DNA of 64,000 bases, from positions 49,080 to 113,079 of the forward strand of contig JALEPZ010000059.1 of the NCBI GenBank assembly GCA_022767125.1, given 5' to 3'. A model generated the notes under the pieces. The model was not told the origin of the DNA. It was given only the letters and a program-made list of their open reading frames with translations, and did not search any database. The position numbers and the translations under genes were made by a program. This DNA is from Phocaeicola plebeius (GTDB lineage: Bacteria > Bacteroidota > Bacteroidia > Bacteroidales > Bacteroidaceae). Of the stretch, positions 1 through 8,596 are shown piece after piece (positions within the stretch are counted from its first letter, which is position 1; each line of letters opens with the position of its first letter).

Positions 1-1962
1 CTTTCCCCACGAGCCGCGGAGTTTCCATTCGTCCATCCAGTCGGCCTGGATGTGTTTCGAGAGGCGGTAGCCGAGGGTGATGGCCGGGAAGGTACCGTAG
101 CGGTTGTTACGGCCGAAGCGGGAGCTGCCGTCGCGACGGATAGTGAACGAGGCCAGTACGAGGTCTTTCCAGTTGTAGTCCACTTTCCCGAAGAACGATA
201 CCAGGGCGTAGCCTTCCTGTACGCCGGTAGAGCGGCGGGTGCCGGTGGAGGCGTCGGGCCACATGTAGTCATAGTCTTCGAGGGCGAAGTTCTCCGCATA
301 GCCCGAGAAGTCCACACTGTTCTGGCGGAAGAGTTCCATACCGGCCAGGAAGTTGAAGGTGTGTTCGTCCCAGAGGGTGGTGTTGTAGGTGGCGGTGTTC
401 GACCATGTCCATTCCAGTCTGTTGGCGTGGCTGAGGGTCACACTGGGCACGTTGTTGTTCACGATGTCCGAGTGGAAGGTCTGGTTCACCGAGTGGATGA
501 ACGACGAGGTGTGGTCAATACCGAAGTTGGAACGGAGCGTCAGTCCTTCGAGGGGCTTGATGTCGATGTAGGCGTTGCCGAACATGCGCCAGGTCTTCAG
601 GCGGTTGTTGCGGTTGTAATACAGTTCGCGAAGCGGGTTCTGGCGGTCGCTCATGCCCCCTACGGGACCGCTGAATGTCGTCCCGTCTTCTTCGTAGAGC
701 GGTACGGTGGGGGCCATCTTCAGGGCGTTCTCCATCGGATGGCTGTCCACCTGGGTGGTATAGGTCACGGTCAGGTTCTCGCCCACGGTGACCATCTTGT
801 TGACATTGTAGCTCATGTTCAGACGGGCGGAGATGTTGCTGAAGTCGGTGTACTTCAGGATGCCCTGATTGTTCTTGAAGCCCACGGAGAAGAGGGCGGA
901 ATACTTGTCGGTGGCGTTGGAGAGCGAGAGGTCATAGCTCTGCTGCAGGCCGGTGCGCGAGATGGCTTTCAGCCAGTCGGTGTCAGAGTAGCGCATGGTC
1001 TGCTTCTGGTTGATGTAGCCGCCGTAGAGGCCGTTTACTGTATATTCCTTGTACGAGCCGGTGGCAGGGTCGTAGGCCCGGATGGGCGTACCGCTGGCTG
1101 CCTGGAGATTCAGTCCGTAGTTGCCGGCGTAGGCGACAGGGTCCAGTCCGTCGTTCAGGGCGGCCTGTGCCATGGCGGTGGCATATTCCGCCGTGTTGCA
1201 GAGGTCCATGGTGGACTGCGAGGTATAGAACTGGGCGGTCAGGTTGGCCGAGAAGTCCACTTTCACCTTGTCGCCTTTCTTTCCTTTACGAGTAGTGATG
1301 ATGATGACACCGTTGGCGGCGCGCGATCCGTAGATGGAGGCCGAGGCGGCGTCCTTCAGCACCTGCATGCTTTCGATATCGTTCATGTTCAGCGAGTTCA
1401 GCGAGGCAGTCGTAGGCACACCGTCAATGATGTACAGTGGATCCTGCGAAGCGTTGAACGACCCGATACCACGGATGCGTACGGTACCCGTTCCCGAGGG
1501 AGATCCGTCGGTGGTTACGGTCATACCGGCCACTTTTCCCTGCAGGGCCCGCATCGGGTCGGTGTCGGCCGAGGTCTTCAGGTCCTTGGGTTGCACCACA
1601 GCCACCGAACCGGTCAGGTCGGCCTTGCGCTGGGTGGTATAGCCGGTCACCACCACTTCTCCCAGTGTTTGGGTGTCTTCCTGAAGGACGATGCGCAGGT
1701 TCGGTCCAGCTGTCACTTCTTGTGTCACATATCCCACATAACTGATGACCAAGGTGGCTCCTTTAGTGGCGTTGAGTTGGAAATTGCCGTCGAAGTCGGT
1801 GATGGTACCGTTCGTGGTGGCTTTTTCTTGTACGGTAGCGCCGATAATGGCCTCGCCGTTGGCGTCGGTCACTGTCCCGCTGACTTCCAGGGTTTGTGCG
1901 GCTGCGAGGGTGTAAGCCATCAGCAGCAGTGCGCTCAGCAAAAATCTTCTTACTGTTTCCAT
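1..1962 (-). CDS. SusC/RagA-type TonB-dependent outer-membrane receptor, N-terminal part (runs off left edge)
   Basis: Reading the minus strand from the ATG at 1962 gives an open frame to base 1 with no stop, so the C-terminus lies outside the window. The protein starts with a signal peptide ending near TLAAAQ, then a carboxypeptidase-like beta-sandwich (GTVTDANGEAIIGATV, then SYVGYVTQEV), the SusC motif GEVVVTGYTTQRKADLTGSV and a TonB plug (LYIIDGVPT, RAANGVIIITTRKGKKGD) followed by barrel sequence. SusC proteins sit in the outer membrane with a SusD lipoprotein and import oligosaccharides or peptides. A SusD gene would be expected further left. The ORF track lists only the antisense shadow (52..2028 +). 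A TAnnTTTG box lies 74 bases upstream. Family is certain; substrate cannot be told. Confidence 0.96.
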   Translation of the reverse strand, partial: METVRRFLLSALLLMAYTLAAAQTLEVSGTVTDANGEAIIGATVQEKATTNGTITDFDGNFQLNATKGATLVISYVGYVTQEVTAGPNLRIVLQEDTQTLGEVVVTGYTTQRKADLTGSVAVVQPKDLKTSADTDPMRALQGKVAGMTVTTDGSPSGTGTVRIRGIGSFNASQDPLYIIDGVPTTASLNSLNMNDIESMQVLKDAASASIYGSRAANGVIIITTRKGKKGDKVKVDFSANLTAQFYTSQSTMDLCNTAEYATAMAQAALNDGLDPVAYAGNYGLNLQAASGTPIRAYDPATGSYKEYTVNGLYGGYINQKQTMRYSDTDWLKAISRTGLQQSYDLSLSNATDKYSALFSVGFKNNQGILKYTDFSNISARLNMSYNVNKMVTVGENLTVTYTTQVDSHPMENALKMAPTVPLYEEDGTTFSGPVGGMSDRQNPLRELYYNRNNRLKTWRMFGNAYIDIKPLEGLTLRSNFGIDHTSSFIHSVNQTFHSDIVNNNVPSVTLSHANRLEWTWSNTATYNTTLWDEHTFNFLAGMELFRQNSVDFSGYAENFALEDYDYMWPDASTGTRRSTGVQEGYALVSFFGKVDYNWKDLVLASFTIRRDGSSRFGRNNRYGTFPAITLGYRLSKHIQADWMDEWKLRGSWGK

Positions 1963-2035
1963 AAGAAAAGGTTGTTTTGTTTGTTAATAATTAGGTTTTC
2001 AGAAAAGGTTCTTTTTAGTTATAACTAATCTGCCG

Positions 2036-2043
2036 CAAAAGTA
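2036..2043 (-). promoter_or_regulatory. Bacteroides-type -7 box for the susC gene
   Basis: The minus strand reads TACTTTTG, matching the Bacteroidetes primary sigma consensus TAnnTTTG. It lies in the AT-rich gap upstream of the susC start. Confidence 0.6.
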
Positions 2044-2170
2044 GGGAGAAGGGGGCGGTGAGGTGGAAAAAAAACGTTCCGTGTCAGCAAAAAATGTTTC
2101 GATGTATCATTTCTTGCCGATATGGAACGAATTTTAGGGAGACGGACGATGAAAATGGGCAGAAGCAGGC

Positions 2171-3611
2171 TCATCCGAACAAGTCGTTCAGGGTGACGAC
2201 CCGCTGGAAGACACCACTGTGGATACCCTGCTTGAGGCCGTAGGTGGTCACTAAGGTCATCTGTACGGTTCTGCCGCTTGCCCATTTGTCCGCTGATCCA
2301 GTTCAGCCGCGTGCGCAGGGTCTGTTCGTAGTCGTTGCTCACGCTGAAGGGAGCGTTGACAAACTTCATCTCGCACACGTTGACCACCCGGTCCTCCCGC
2401 GAGATGATGAGGTCAATCTGCATGCCCGGGTGCTCGTCGGTGCCCTGGAGGTTCCATCCGGAGGCTTCGCAGGCGACTCCTGTGATGCCCAGCGCACGCT
2501 TGACTCCTTCCAGATGGACCAGACAGGCATTCTCGAAGGCTCTTCCCCGCCAGGTGTTCAGCTGGGGCAGGTTCTCGTGGTCCTGCCAGAAGGTGTGGCT
2601 TCTTCCCTTTCCCTCCACCTGTTCCAGGTAGAACAGGCAGAACGGGTCGGTCAGCCGGTACAGCAGCTGGCGCTTGCTGTTCCCGAAGGGGCGGTAGCAT
2701 TCGATGAAGTCGCTGGCCTCCAACGTGCGGAGCAGGGTGGTCAGTCCTTTCCCTGATTCGATGCCTGTCTGTTGGCTGATTTCCTCCCGGCTGCATCCCT
2801 GCCGGTGCCGGGCCAGTAGGGTGACGACGGTCTTGTACCGTTCCGGCGAGCTGAAGATGGAGTTGAACAAGCGGGTGAATTCCATCTTCAGCTTGGCCTT
2901 CTTCGAGAAGAACAGCTCGTCGATGGTCTGTGCCAGACTGAGTCCCGGACGCACATAGCTGATGTACATGGGAATGCCGCCGAGGGTCATGTACAGTTGC
3001 AGGATGTCGTACCGGCTCATGGTGACTCCCTGTTGGGTCAGCAGTCGTTCGGTTTCCGACAAGGTGAACGGCGATAGCTGCAGTTCGGCGTTCACCCGGT
3101 CGTACAGTCCGCCATACGAATTGATGAGGTTGTCCTTTATCCACGAGGTGGCCGAACCGCAGACAATCAACAGCAGCTGGTCTTGTTCGGCTCCCCATCC
3201 GTTCCAAAAATGCTCAAAGGCGGTGATGAAGCCCGCACGCTGGGTGTCCATCCAAGGCATTTCGTCGATGAAGACCACTTGTCGTTCGTCTGTGTCCTTT
3301 TGGAGCAGCAGCGTACGCAGGCGGTCGAAGGCTTCCTGCCAGTTCGAGGGAGGCGTGGTGGCCTCCAGTCCGTAAAGGACAAGGCTGGAGTGGAAGGCCA
3401 GTAGCTGGGCCGACAGCAGGCTTTTCCCTTTCAGCTCGACAGGCGACAGCCCTGTGTGATAGAAGGCGAAACGGTTCTTGAACACTTCCCGTACGAGGAA
3501 GGTTTTCCCCACCCGCCGGCGTCCATAGACGGCGACCAGTTGTGCCTGATGCAGGTGGAAGAGGCGCATCAGTTCCTCCTGTTCTTGCTTTCTTCCGATA
3601 ATGTTGCTCAT
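2171..3611 (-). pseudogene. AAA ATPase with C-terminal nuclease-like (DUF234) domain, frameshifted near the 3' end
   Basis: The N-terminus MSNIIGRKQEQEELMRLF and Walker A VYGRRRVGKTFL identify the prokaryotic AAA ATPase family that ends in a DUF234 restriction-like domain; Walker B is VVFIDEMPWMD. The start was set at 3611, because the 32 residues before it in the ORF track do not look like protein. The frame reads normally to about GQMGKR, where one extra base near 2269-2270 shifts it. Removing that base restores VQMTLVTTYGLKQG and RVVTLNDLF, the usual C-terminus of this family, and a stop at 2171 (about 479 residues). As written, the frame instead runs on to a stop at 2025 with junk residues. 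This is either a real late frameshift or a sequencing error; the core ATPase is intact either way. The natural role of these ATPases is unclear, although they are abundant in Bacteroidetes. Confidence 0.85.
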
Positions 3612-3686
3612 ACTGTTGTCCGTTAGTGGTTGGATATGAAGCTGTAAAGTAACGGATTCTTTCGCTGACCACCAAGCGGGACGGTG

Positions 3687-3734
3687 CTTATTTGTCCACG
3701 AACGCACTAAATACCCGTTTCGTGGACGAATAAG
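3687..3734. repeat. 16-bp inverted repeat between the ATPase and hybrid regulator genes
   Basis: The arms CTTATTTGTCCACGAA (3687-3702) and TTCGTGGACGAATAAG (3719-3734) pair at 15 of 16 positions around a 16-base loop. It follows the stop of the regulator gene at 3747 by 12 bases, so it may end that transcript, but no T-run follows the hairpin. An operator for the ATPase gene is the alternative. Confidence 0.6.
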
Positions 3735-3746
3735 GAACTTCGGAAC

Positions 3747-6020
3747 TCAGCTTCTCCACTCGCCCGGACTCTTGCCGTACTCGTCCTTGAAGCACTTGGC
3801 AAAGTAGGAGGGAGCACTGAACCCTGTGTCGTAGGCGATTTCGGAAATGGACTTGTCGGTGGTTTCCAACAGTCGGCGGGCCTTCTCCACACGCGACTTG
3901 CGCAACAGTTCCACGGGCGACAGGCCGGTCAGTGCCTTGGTCTTCCGGTAGAGCTGTACACGGCTCATGCCGATTTCTTCGCCGATGCGCTCCACGCTGA
4001 AGTCCGCGTCGGCCAGGTGCTGCTGGATGATGCCGCGCAGGCGTTCCACAAAATTGCTGTCGCGGTCGTCGGCGGCCGGAACGGCAACGGGCTTCTCCGC
4101 TGTCAGTCCTTTGCTGAACACCCGCCGCAGCGTACGCCGGGAGGCCAGCAGGTTGTCGATGCGGGCGGTCAGTACGGAGGCGGTGAATGGCTTGGTGATG
4201 TAAGCGTCCGCCCCATGGGCGTAGCCCTCCACCCGTTGTTCCTCCAGCGTGCGTGCGGTGAGCATCAGCACGGGGATGTGACAGGTCACAGGGTCCCGCT
4301 TCACTTCGCTGCACATCTCCAGTCCGTCCATGACGGGCATCATCACATCACTCACAATCAGGTCGGGGACAATCCGCCGTGCTTCTTTCAGCCCTTCCTT
4401 GCCGTCGGCGGCCAGGGTCACGTGGTGGTGTTCTTGCAATAGGGTCTTGACCAGCAGGCGCACGTCGGGATTGTCGTCCACCACCAGCACTTCAGGCAGC
4501 TCACCGTCCGGCTTGTCCGTTGCCTCGACAATTCTTCCGGCGGTGGTCGATGCGGGGGCGGCAGGCTCTTCCGGCAGGTCGCCGAGCTGTTCCGTACCGA
4601 TTTTCCGGAAGTCCAGTATCTCATCGACCAGCTGCTTCAGCCGTTCCAGGTTGCGGTGCATCATCTCCACGAGCTGCCGCTGCGGACCTTTCAGGCTCTT
4701 GTCCGCCGCCAATTGTTCGGCAGGACCGGCGATGAGGGTGAGGGGGGTGCGCAGCTTATGGCCTACGTTCGTAAAGAACACTAACCGGGCGTCGGCCATG
4801 TCCTCCAGCTGCTTGTACAGCTGTTGCAGTTCGTCGTTGCGTTGCTCCAGTTGCTGGTTCAGCTGCTGTTGTTCTACGTTGAGTTGCTGCAGCTCCTCGT
4901 TGAGGCGCGACTTGGTCACGTAGGCCCGGAAGGCGATGACCGACAGAGCCATGATGAGCACGACCAGCAGGAGGAAGAAGGTGATGACCTTCCGCTGTAC
5001 GTTTACCTGCGAGAAGTATGTGTCCAGTTTGCGATGGACCGTTTCCAGCTCCCCGCTCACCCGCTGCTGCTCGCGGTACTGCATCTTCAGCAGTTCTGCG
5101 TTGCGGATATCGACCACTGCCGAGTGCAGCAGGTTGTTGCGCTCAAAGGGTTGCCCGTTCAGGATGCGGAGTGCCAGTTGCGTCAGCTCCAGGCCTTGGG
5201 TGGGATAGATATAGGTGGCCTGCAGGATACCGTCCAGCACAAGGTCGATGCCGCCGCCGGGCGTGGGCAGTGCGTCCACCCCGTAGTAGCGGATGTCCTG
5301 TTGCCCGTGTTCCATCGCCAACTGCCGGGCGCCCATGGCCAGTCGGTCGTTGTGTCCGAACAGGCAGTCGATGTCCAGGTCGGGATGCAGCCGCAGGATC
5401 TCCTCCATGGCCGCCCGCCCGCTCAGCTCCGTCCAGTCGCCCAGTTCGGAGGAGACCAGTTGGATGTCGGGATAGTCGGCCAGTGCCTCCAGAAAGCCTC
5501 GGTGGCGCTCAATGGCGGGCGAAGACCCCTTCAGTCCTGTAATCTCCACCAAGGTCCCCTTCCGCTCCATCTGTTCGGCGATGAGGTGTCCCATGGTGTG
5601 CCCGATTTCGTAGTTGTCGGCTCCCATGTAGGCAGTGTATTTGTCGCTGTTGGTCTTCCGGTCGAAGAGGATGACGGGGATGCCCCGGTCGTAGGCCTCA
5701 TCGACGACGGCGGAGAGGGTGGAGGCCTGGTTGGGAGCCACGATGAGCAGGTCCACCTTTTCTTCGATGAAATGGCGCACCTGTTCTATCTGCCTCTGGT
5801 CGTTGTCTTCAGCCGAGAGGAACTCCAGGTACACGTTGTTGTTGGCATAGCCGCCGATGGTCAGCTCGCGGTTCTGCTTGTTGCGCCAGATGTCCTCGCT
5901 GCATTGTGAAACGCCGATGTGCCACTGCTTCTCGCTCCGATTGCACGAAAGGCAGAGGAGGGCCAGCAGTACCGTCATCAGGACGGGGAGGCGGAACGAT
6001 AGGGTAGAGTAGTGTCTCAT
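3747..6020 (-). CDS. Hybrid two-component regulator (sugar-binding, HisKA, receiver, AraC HTH) lacking the ATPase domain
   Basis: 757 residues from the ATG at 6020, just after a TA-rich gap. Order: signal/anchor 1-26 (lipobox-like LCLSC), type 1 periplasmic-binding domain about 32-310 (IGVSQCSEDIWRN), membrane helix 345-364, coiled coil 370-408, dimerisation/H-box domain about 412-475 with His421 in FFTNVGHKLRTPLTL, receiver domain about 508-630 with Asp558 in IVSDVMMPVMDG, and AraC-type HTH about 655-757. Such one-protein systems sense periplasmic sugars and switch on polysaccharide loci. Between the H-box domain and the receiver there are only about 35 residues (DLPEEPAAPASTTAG); the HATPase catalytic domain with its N, G1 and G2 boxes, normally about 150 residues, is absent. 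The frame is intact, so this looks like a clean in-frame loss. It cannot autophosphorylate in the usual way. It lies 13 bases after the short DUF6377-type gene. Confidence 0.93.
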   Translation of the reverse strand: MRHYSTLSFRLPVLMTVLLALLCLSCNRSEKQWHIGVSQCSEDIWRNKQNRELTIGGYANNNVYLEFLSAEDNDQRQIEQVRHFIEEKVDLLIVAPNQASTLSAVVDEAYDRGIPVILFDRKTNSDKYTAYMGADNYEIGHTMGHLIAEQMERKGTLVEITGLKGSSPAIERHRGFLEALADYPDIQLVSSELGDWTELSGRAAMEEILRLHPDLDIDCLFGHNDRLAMGARQLAMEHGQQDIRYYGVDALPTPGGGIDLVLDGILQATYIYPTQGLELTQLALRILNGQPFERNNLLHSAVVDIRNAELLKMQYREQQRVSGELETVHRKLDTYFSQVNVQRKVITFFLLLVVLIMALSVIAFRAYVTKSRLNEELQQLNVEQQQLNQQLEQRNDELQQLYKQLEDMADARLVFFTNVGHKLRTPLTLIAGPAEQLAADKSLKGPQRQLVEMMHRNLERLKQLVDEILDFRKIGTEQLGDLPEEPAAPASTTAGRIVEATDKPDGELPEVLVVDDNPDVRLLVKTLLQEHHHVTLAADGKEGLKEARRIVPDLIVSDVMMPVMDGLEMCSEVKRDPVTCHIPVLMLTARTLEEQRVEGYAHGADAYITKPFTASVLTARIDNLLASRRTLRRVFSKGLTAEKPVAVPAADDRDSNFVERLRGIIQQHLADADFSVERIGEEIGMSRVQLYRKTKALTGLSPVELLRKSRVEKARRLLETTDKSISEIAYDTGFSAPSYFAKCFKDEYGKSPGEWRS

Positions 6021-6033
6021 AGATAGGATAGGT

Positions 6034-6624
6034 TTACATAGTACATAATTCTTCCACTTGTTTCTCGAAATCTTCTTTTTGTCGGGCCCGGTTCTTGACG
6101 GCGCTGCGGTAATCCTGTCGGTAGTACGTGGGGGCATAGACCTGGTCGTCGGAGTATTCCGCCCACATGCTGTAGGCCCATTCATACGCCGTGTAGTAGT
6201 CCACCCGCCGTTCCAGCAGGAGGGTGGCGGAGGAGATGGCTTGCAAGTTCTGGACGGATTCGCTGAAGTAGCCGGCAGTGGCCAGCAGTACAGAGCGATG
6301 GATGCGGCAGAGGTTCTGCAGGTCAGTGTCGTTCAAGGCTTCGGCTAGTTCCGTTTCCTGCTTGACGTAGTGCATGGCGGAGTCGAACCGATAGGTATGG
6401 TATTCCTCATAGATGGACTGACACCAGCGGAAACGGTCGCGCAGGTCCATGTCCGGATGGAACTGCCGTTTCAGGCTGTCAATGCGTGCTTCTTTCTGCC
6501 GGGTGAAGACAGCACGCCGTCCCAATACCCGCTCCAGTTCGGCGAAGACCGGGTGCCGGGCGTGGGCGTCCAGAAAGCAGAAGACGCATCCCAGAAAGAT
6601 TCCTATTAACAAAGGTTGTCTCAT
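6034..6624 (-). CDS. Short DUF6377-like secreted protein, probably a C-terminally truncated copy
   Basis: 196 residues from the ATG at 6624 (MRQPLLIGIFLGCVFCFLDA, a signal peptide). The body has helical repeat-like sequence (REKARIDSL-type region, YRFDSAMHYVKQETELAEAL, LATAGYFSESVQNLQ) like the N-terminus of the Bacteroidetes DUF6377 family, which has helical repeats, a membrane helix and a cytoplasmic part. Those proteins are usually above 500 residues from memory; this one stops after the repeat region at EKQVEELCTM with no membrane helix. The regulator gene begins 13 bases later, so the two are probably co-transcribed. Assignment rests on recall of the family pattern, so the name is moderate confidence; the ORF is well supported by its signal peptide and upstream promoter. 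Confidence 0.6.
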   Translation of the reverse strand: MRQPLLIGIFLGCVFCFLDAHARHPVFAELERVLGRRAVFTRQKEARIDSLKRQFHPDMDLRDRFRWCQSIYEEYHTYRFDSAMHYVKQETELAEALNDTDLQNLCRIHRSVLLATAGYFSESVQNLQAISSATLLLERRVDYYTAYEWAYSMWAEYSDDQVYAPTYYRQDYRSAVKNRARQKEDFEKQVEELCTM

Positions 6625-6651
6625 ATCATTCAGGTCATTGTGTGTCGCTGG

Positions 6652-6659
6652 CAAAGATA
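6652..6659 (-). promoter_or_regulatory. Bacteroides-type -7 box for the DUF6377-like/regulator pair
   Basis: The minus strand reads TATCTTTG followed by CC, matching TAnnTTTG, 28 bases upstream of the ATG at 6624. Confidence 0.65.
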
Positions 6660-6756
6660 GCAATTGTTTTGAAATTACCATCGAATGTCACGGTTTTTTT
6701 AGCATGCATTCGCATGAAACATTTTTTGTATCTACTTGGATTTATCGGAATAATAT

Positions 6757-6777
6757 TTGTAATAGATTGTATTACAA
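6757..6777. promoter_or_regulatory. 21-bp palindrome, possible operator
   Basis: TTGTAATA and TATTACAA form perfect 8-bp arms around GATTG. It is in the 306-base gap (6625-6930) between the DUF6377-like gene and the broken alpha-galactosidase gene. Apart from this palindrome and the promoter at 6652, I see no gene or other structure in that gap. Confidence 0.4.
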
Positions 6778-6924
6778 TACTATAAAATCCTTTGATTCCT
6801 ACTGGCAGCCTACCTGTATGCTACTGTCCCCTCCAAATATGCCTGTTCATTCGCAACTTTGCATCAGCGGGTCGGAAATCTCCCAGACCCCTGCGGAATA
6901 CGAGTTATGTGTGTAATAAGATAA

Positions 6925-8106
6925 GTTCAGGAAACAGGTAAGAAGGAGGCGAAAAACCTGGGGGTGGATATGTTCCTGCTCGATGACGGCTGGTTCGGCA
7001 ACGGTGAGAACGCCCGCAACCACGACCGTGCCGGACTAGGCGACTGGGAGGTGAACCACGCCAAGCTGCCCAAGGGCATCGGGGAGCTGTGCGACGCTGC
7101 CACGGAGGCTGGTGTGAAGTTCGGCATCTGGATAGAGCCGGAAATGGTGAACCCCCGTTCCGAACTCTATGCGAAACATCCCGAATGGGTCATCCGCCAG
7201 CCCAACCGGGAGACGTACTACTACCGTAACCAGTTGGTGCTGGACCTGAGCAACCCCGAGGTACAGGACTATGTGTTTTCGGTGGTGGACCGTATCCTGA
7301 CCGAGCATCCCCGCGTGGCGTACTTCAAGTGGGACTGCAACTCGCCCATTACCAATGTCTATAGTCCGTACCTGAAAGAACGGCAGGGGCAGCTGTATGT
7401 GGACCATGCCCGGGGCGTGACAGAGGTGATGCGCCGCGTGAAGGAGAAATACCCTGATGTGCCGATGATGCTCTGCTCGGGCGGTGGCGCCCGTTGCGAT
7501 TACGAGGCGTTGAAATACTTCACCGAGTTCTGGTGCAGCGACAATACCGACCCCATCGAGCGGTGCTACATCCAGTGGGGATTCTCGCAGTTCTTTCTTG
7601 CCAAGGCCATGTGCGCCCATGTGACGAGCTGGAACAAGACGGCTTCCGTGAAATTCCGTACCGATGTGGCGTCGATGTGTAAGTTGGGCTTTGACCTGGG
7701 GCTGAAGGACCTTACTCCCGATGATCTGGCGTATTGCCAGACGGCGGTCGCCAACTGGAAACGGTTGCAGCCGGTCATCCTTGACGGCTGTCAATACAGG
7801 CTGGTGTCGCCCTATGAGTCTGCCCACATGGCGGTGAGCTATGTCAGCGAGGGACGTGACCAGGCCGTACTCTTCGCCTACGACCTCCATCCGCGCTTTG
7901 CCGAGAAGACGTTGCCGGTCCGTCTGGAGGGACTGGACCCTGACGGTCACTACTTGGTGCAGGAAATCAACCTGCTGCCGTCGGCCGCTTCTTCGCTGAA
8001 GGAGAACGGTCAGGTCTTCACGGGCGATTACCTGATGAAGGTCGGTCTGAACGTGTTCCGCAGCCGGCATCTGCAAAGCCGTGTGATTGAGCTGGTAAGG
8101 CAGTGA
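6925..8106 (+). pseudogene. GH36 alpha-galactosidase, 5'-truncated remnant
   Basis: The open frame begins right after an in-frame TAA at 6922; the first codons encode EAKNLGVDMFLLDDGWFGN, which in full-length GH36 enzymes lies near the start of the catalytic barrel, after roughly 300 or more N-terminal residues. The N-terminal beta-sandwich and first barrel strand are missing and there is no signal peptide. The only start codon in reach is a GTG at 6964. The rest is well conserved: nucleophile Asp in YFKWDCNSP, the CSGGGARCD loop, acid/base Asp in WCSDNTDP, and the C-terminal sandwich ending ELVRQ. Alpha-galactosidases remove terminal alpha-galactose from raffinose-type sugars and galactomannan. 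Both catalytic residues remain but the fold is incomplete, so activity is unlikely. Confidence 0.88.
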
Positions 8107-8128
8107 TATTCCCTTTTCTCCATTGATT

Positions 8129-8166
8129 CCGCCGCCCCCGTCCCGTTCCCCGGACTGGGGCGGCGG
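8129..8166 (+). terminator. GC-rich hairpin downstream of the GH36 remnant
   Basis: CCGCCGCCCC (8129-8138) and GGGGCGGCGG (8157-8166) pair perfectly around an 18-base loop, 23 bases after the GH36 stop. No T-run follows, so it could be a terminator without U-tract or an mRNA 3' end stabiliser. Confidence 0.5.
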
Positions 8167-8326
8167 GATATATCCGTAGCCGGAACTTGCATGATGTAAC
8201 CGCCTAAATATAAATAATGTTAAGGAAGGGGTATTTCGTTTGGTGCCTGCATTCATCCTACTGATTTTTTGACTATTCTTGCAGTGAGAATAATCAATAC
8301 TAGAGTTATCCACAACACTACATCCT

Positions 8327-8596
8327 ATGAGAAATGTCATCATCTTTCTATTCTTTTGTTTTTGTTACCTGAGCACGAAGGCGACAGAAAGAGAAATAAA
8401 GGTAGTCGGGACTACACTTGCCGATATGGCCAGTGCAGTGGATGTTCTCGGACAACAAGCTGGCATTGATTTCGTGAACAACAAGATAATATCGCCCGGA
8501 TGTTCGACTGTCCGGACTCCCTCATCGGCGAGTGTTGCGATGCCATCCGCATCTACAGTGTGGCGTTTTGGCTCTTCTGCCTGCTGTATCTGCTAA
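8327..8596 (+). other. Short ORF with signal-peptide-like start, unrecognised
   Basis: The frame gives 89 residues: a hydrophobic start (MRNVIIFLFFCFCYLSTKA) and then EREIKVVGTTLADMASAVDV and LGQQAGIDFVNNK. From about residue 58 it overlaps the HATPase gene in another frame and reads as serine- and alanine-rich nonsense, so only the first 55 or so residues may be real. It may be the 5' stub of another gene joined to the MATE-HATPase remnant by a deletion. I do not recognise the family. Confidence 0.3.

Noticed and set aside
52-2028. 658-residue plus-strand ORF
   Set aside because: It is the antisense shadow of the SusC gene, whose minus-strand frame carries the signal peptide and plug motifs.
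6625-6930. Missing 5' part of the GH36 gene upstream of the remnant
   Set aside because: No frame in this gap resembles the GH36 N-terminal domain; the sequence is AT-rich intergenic DNA.
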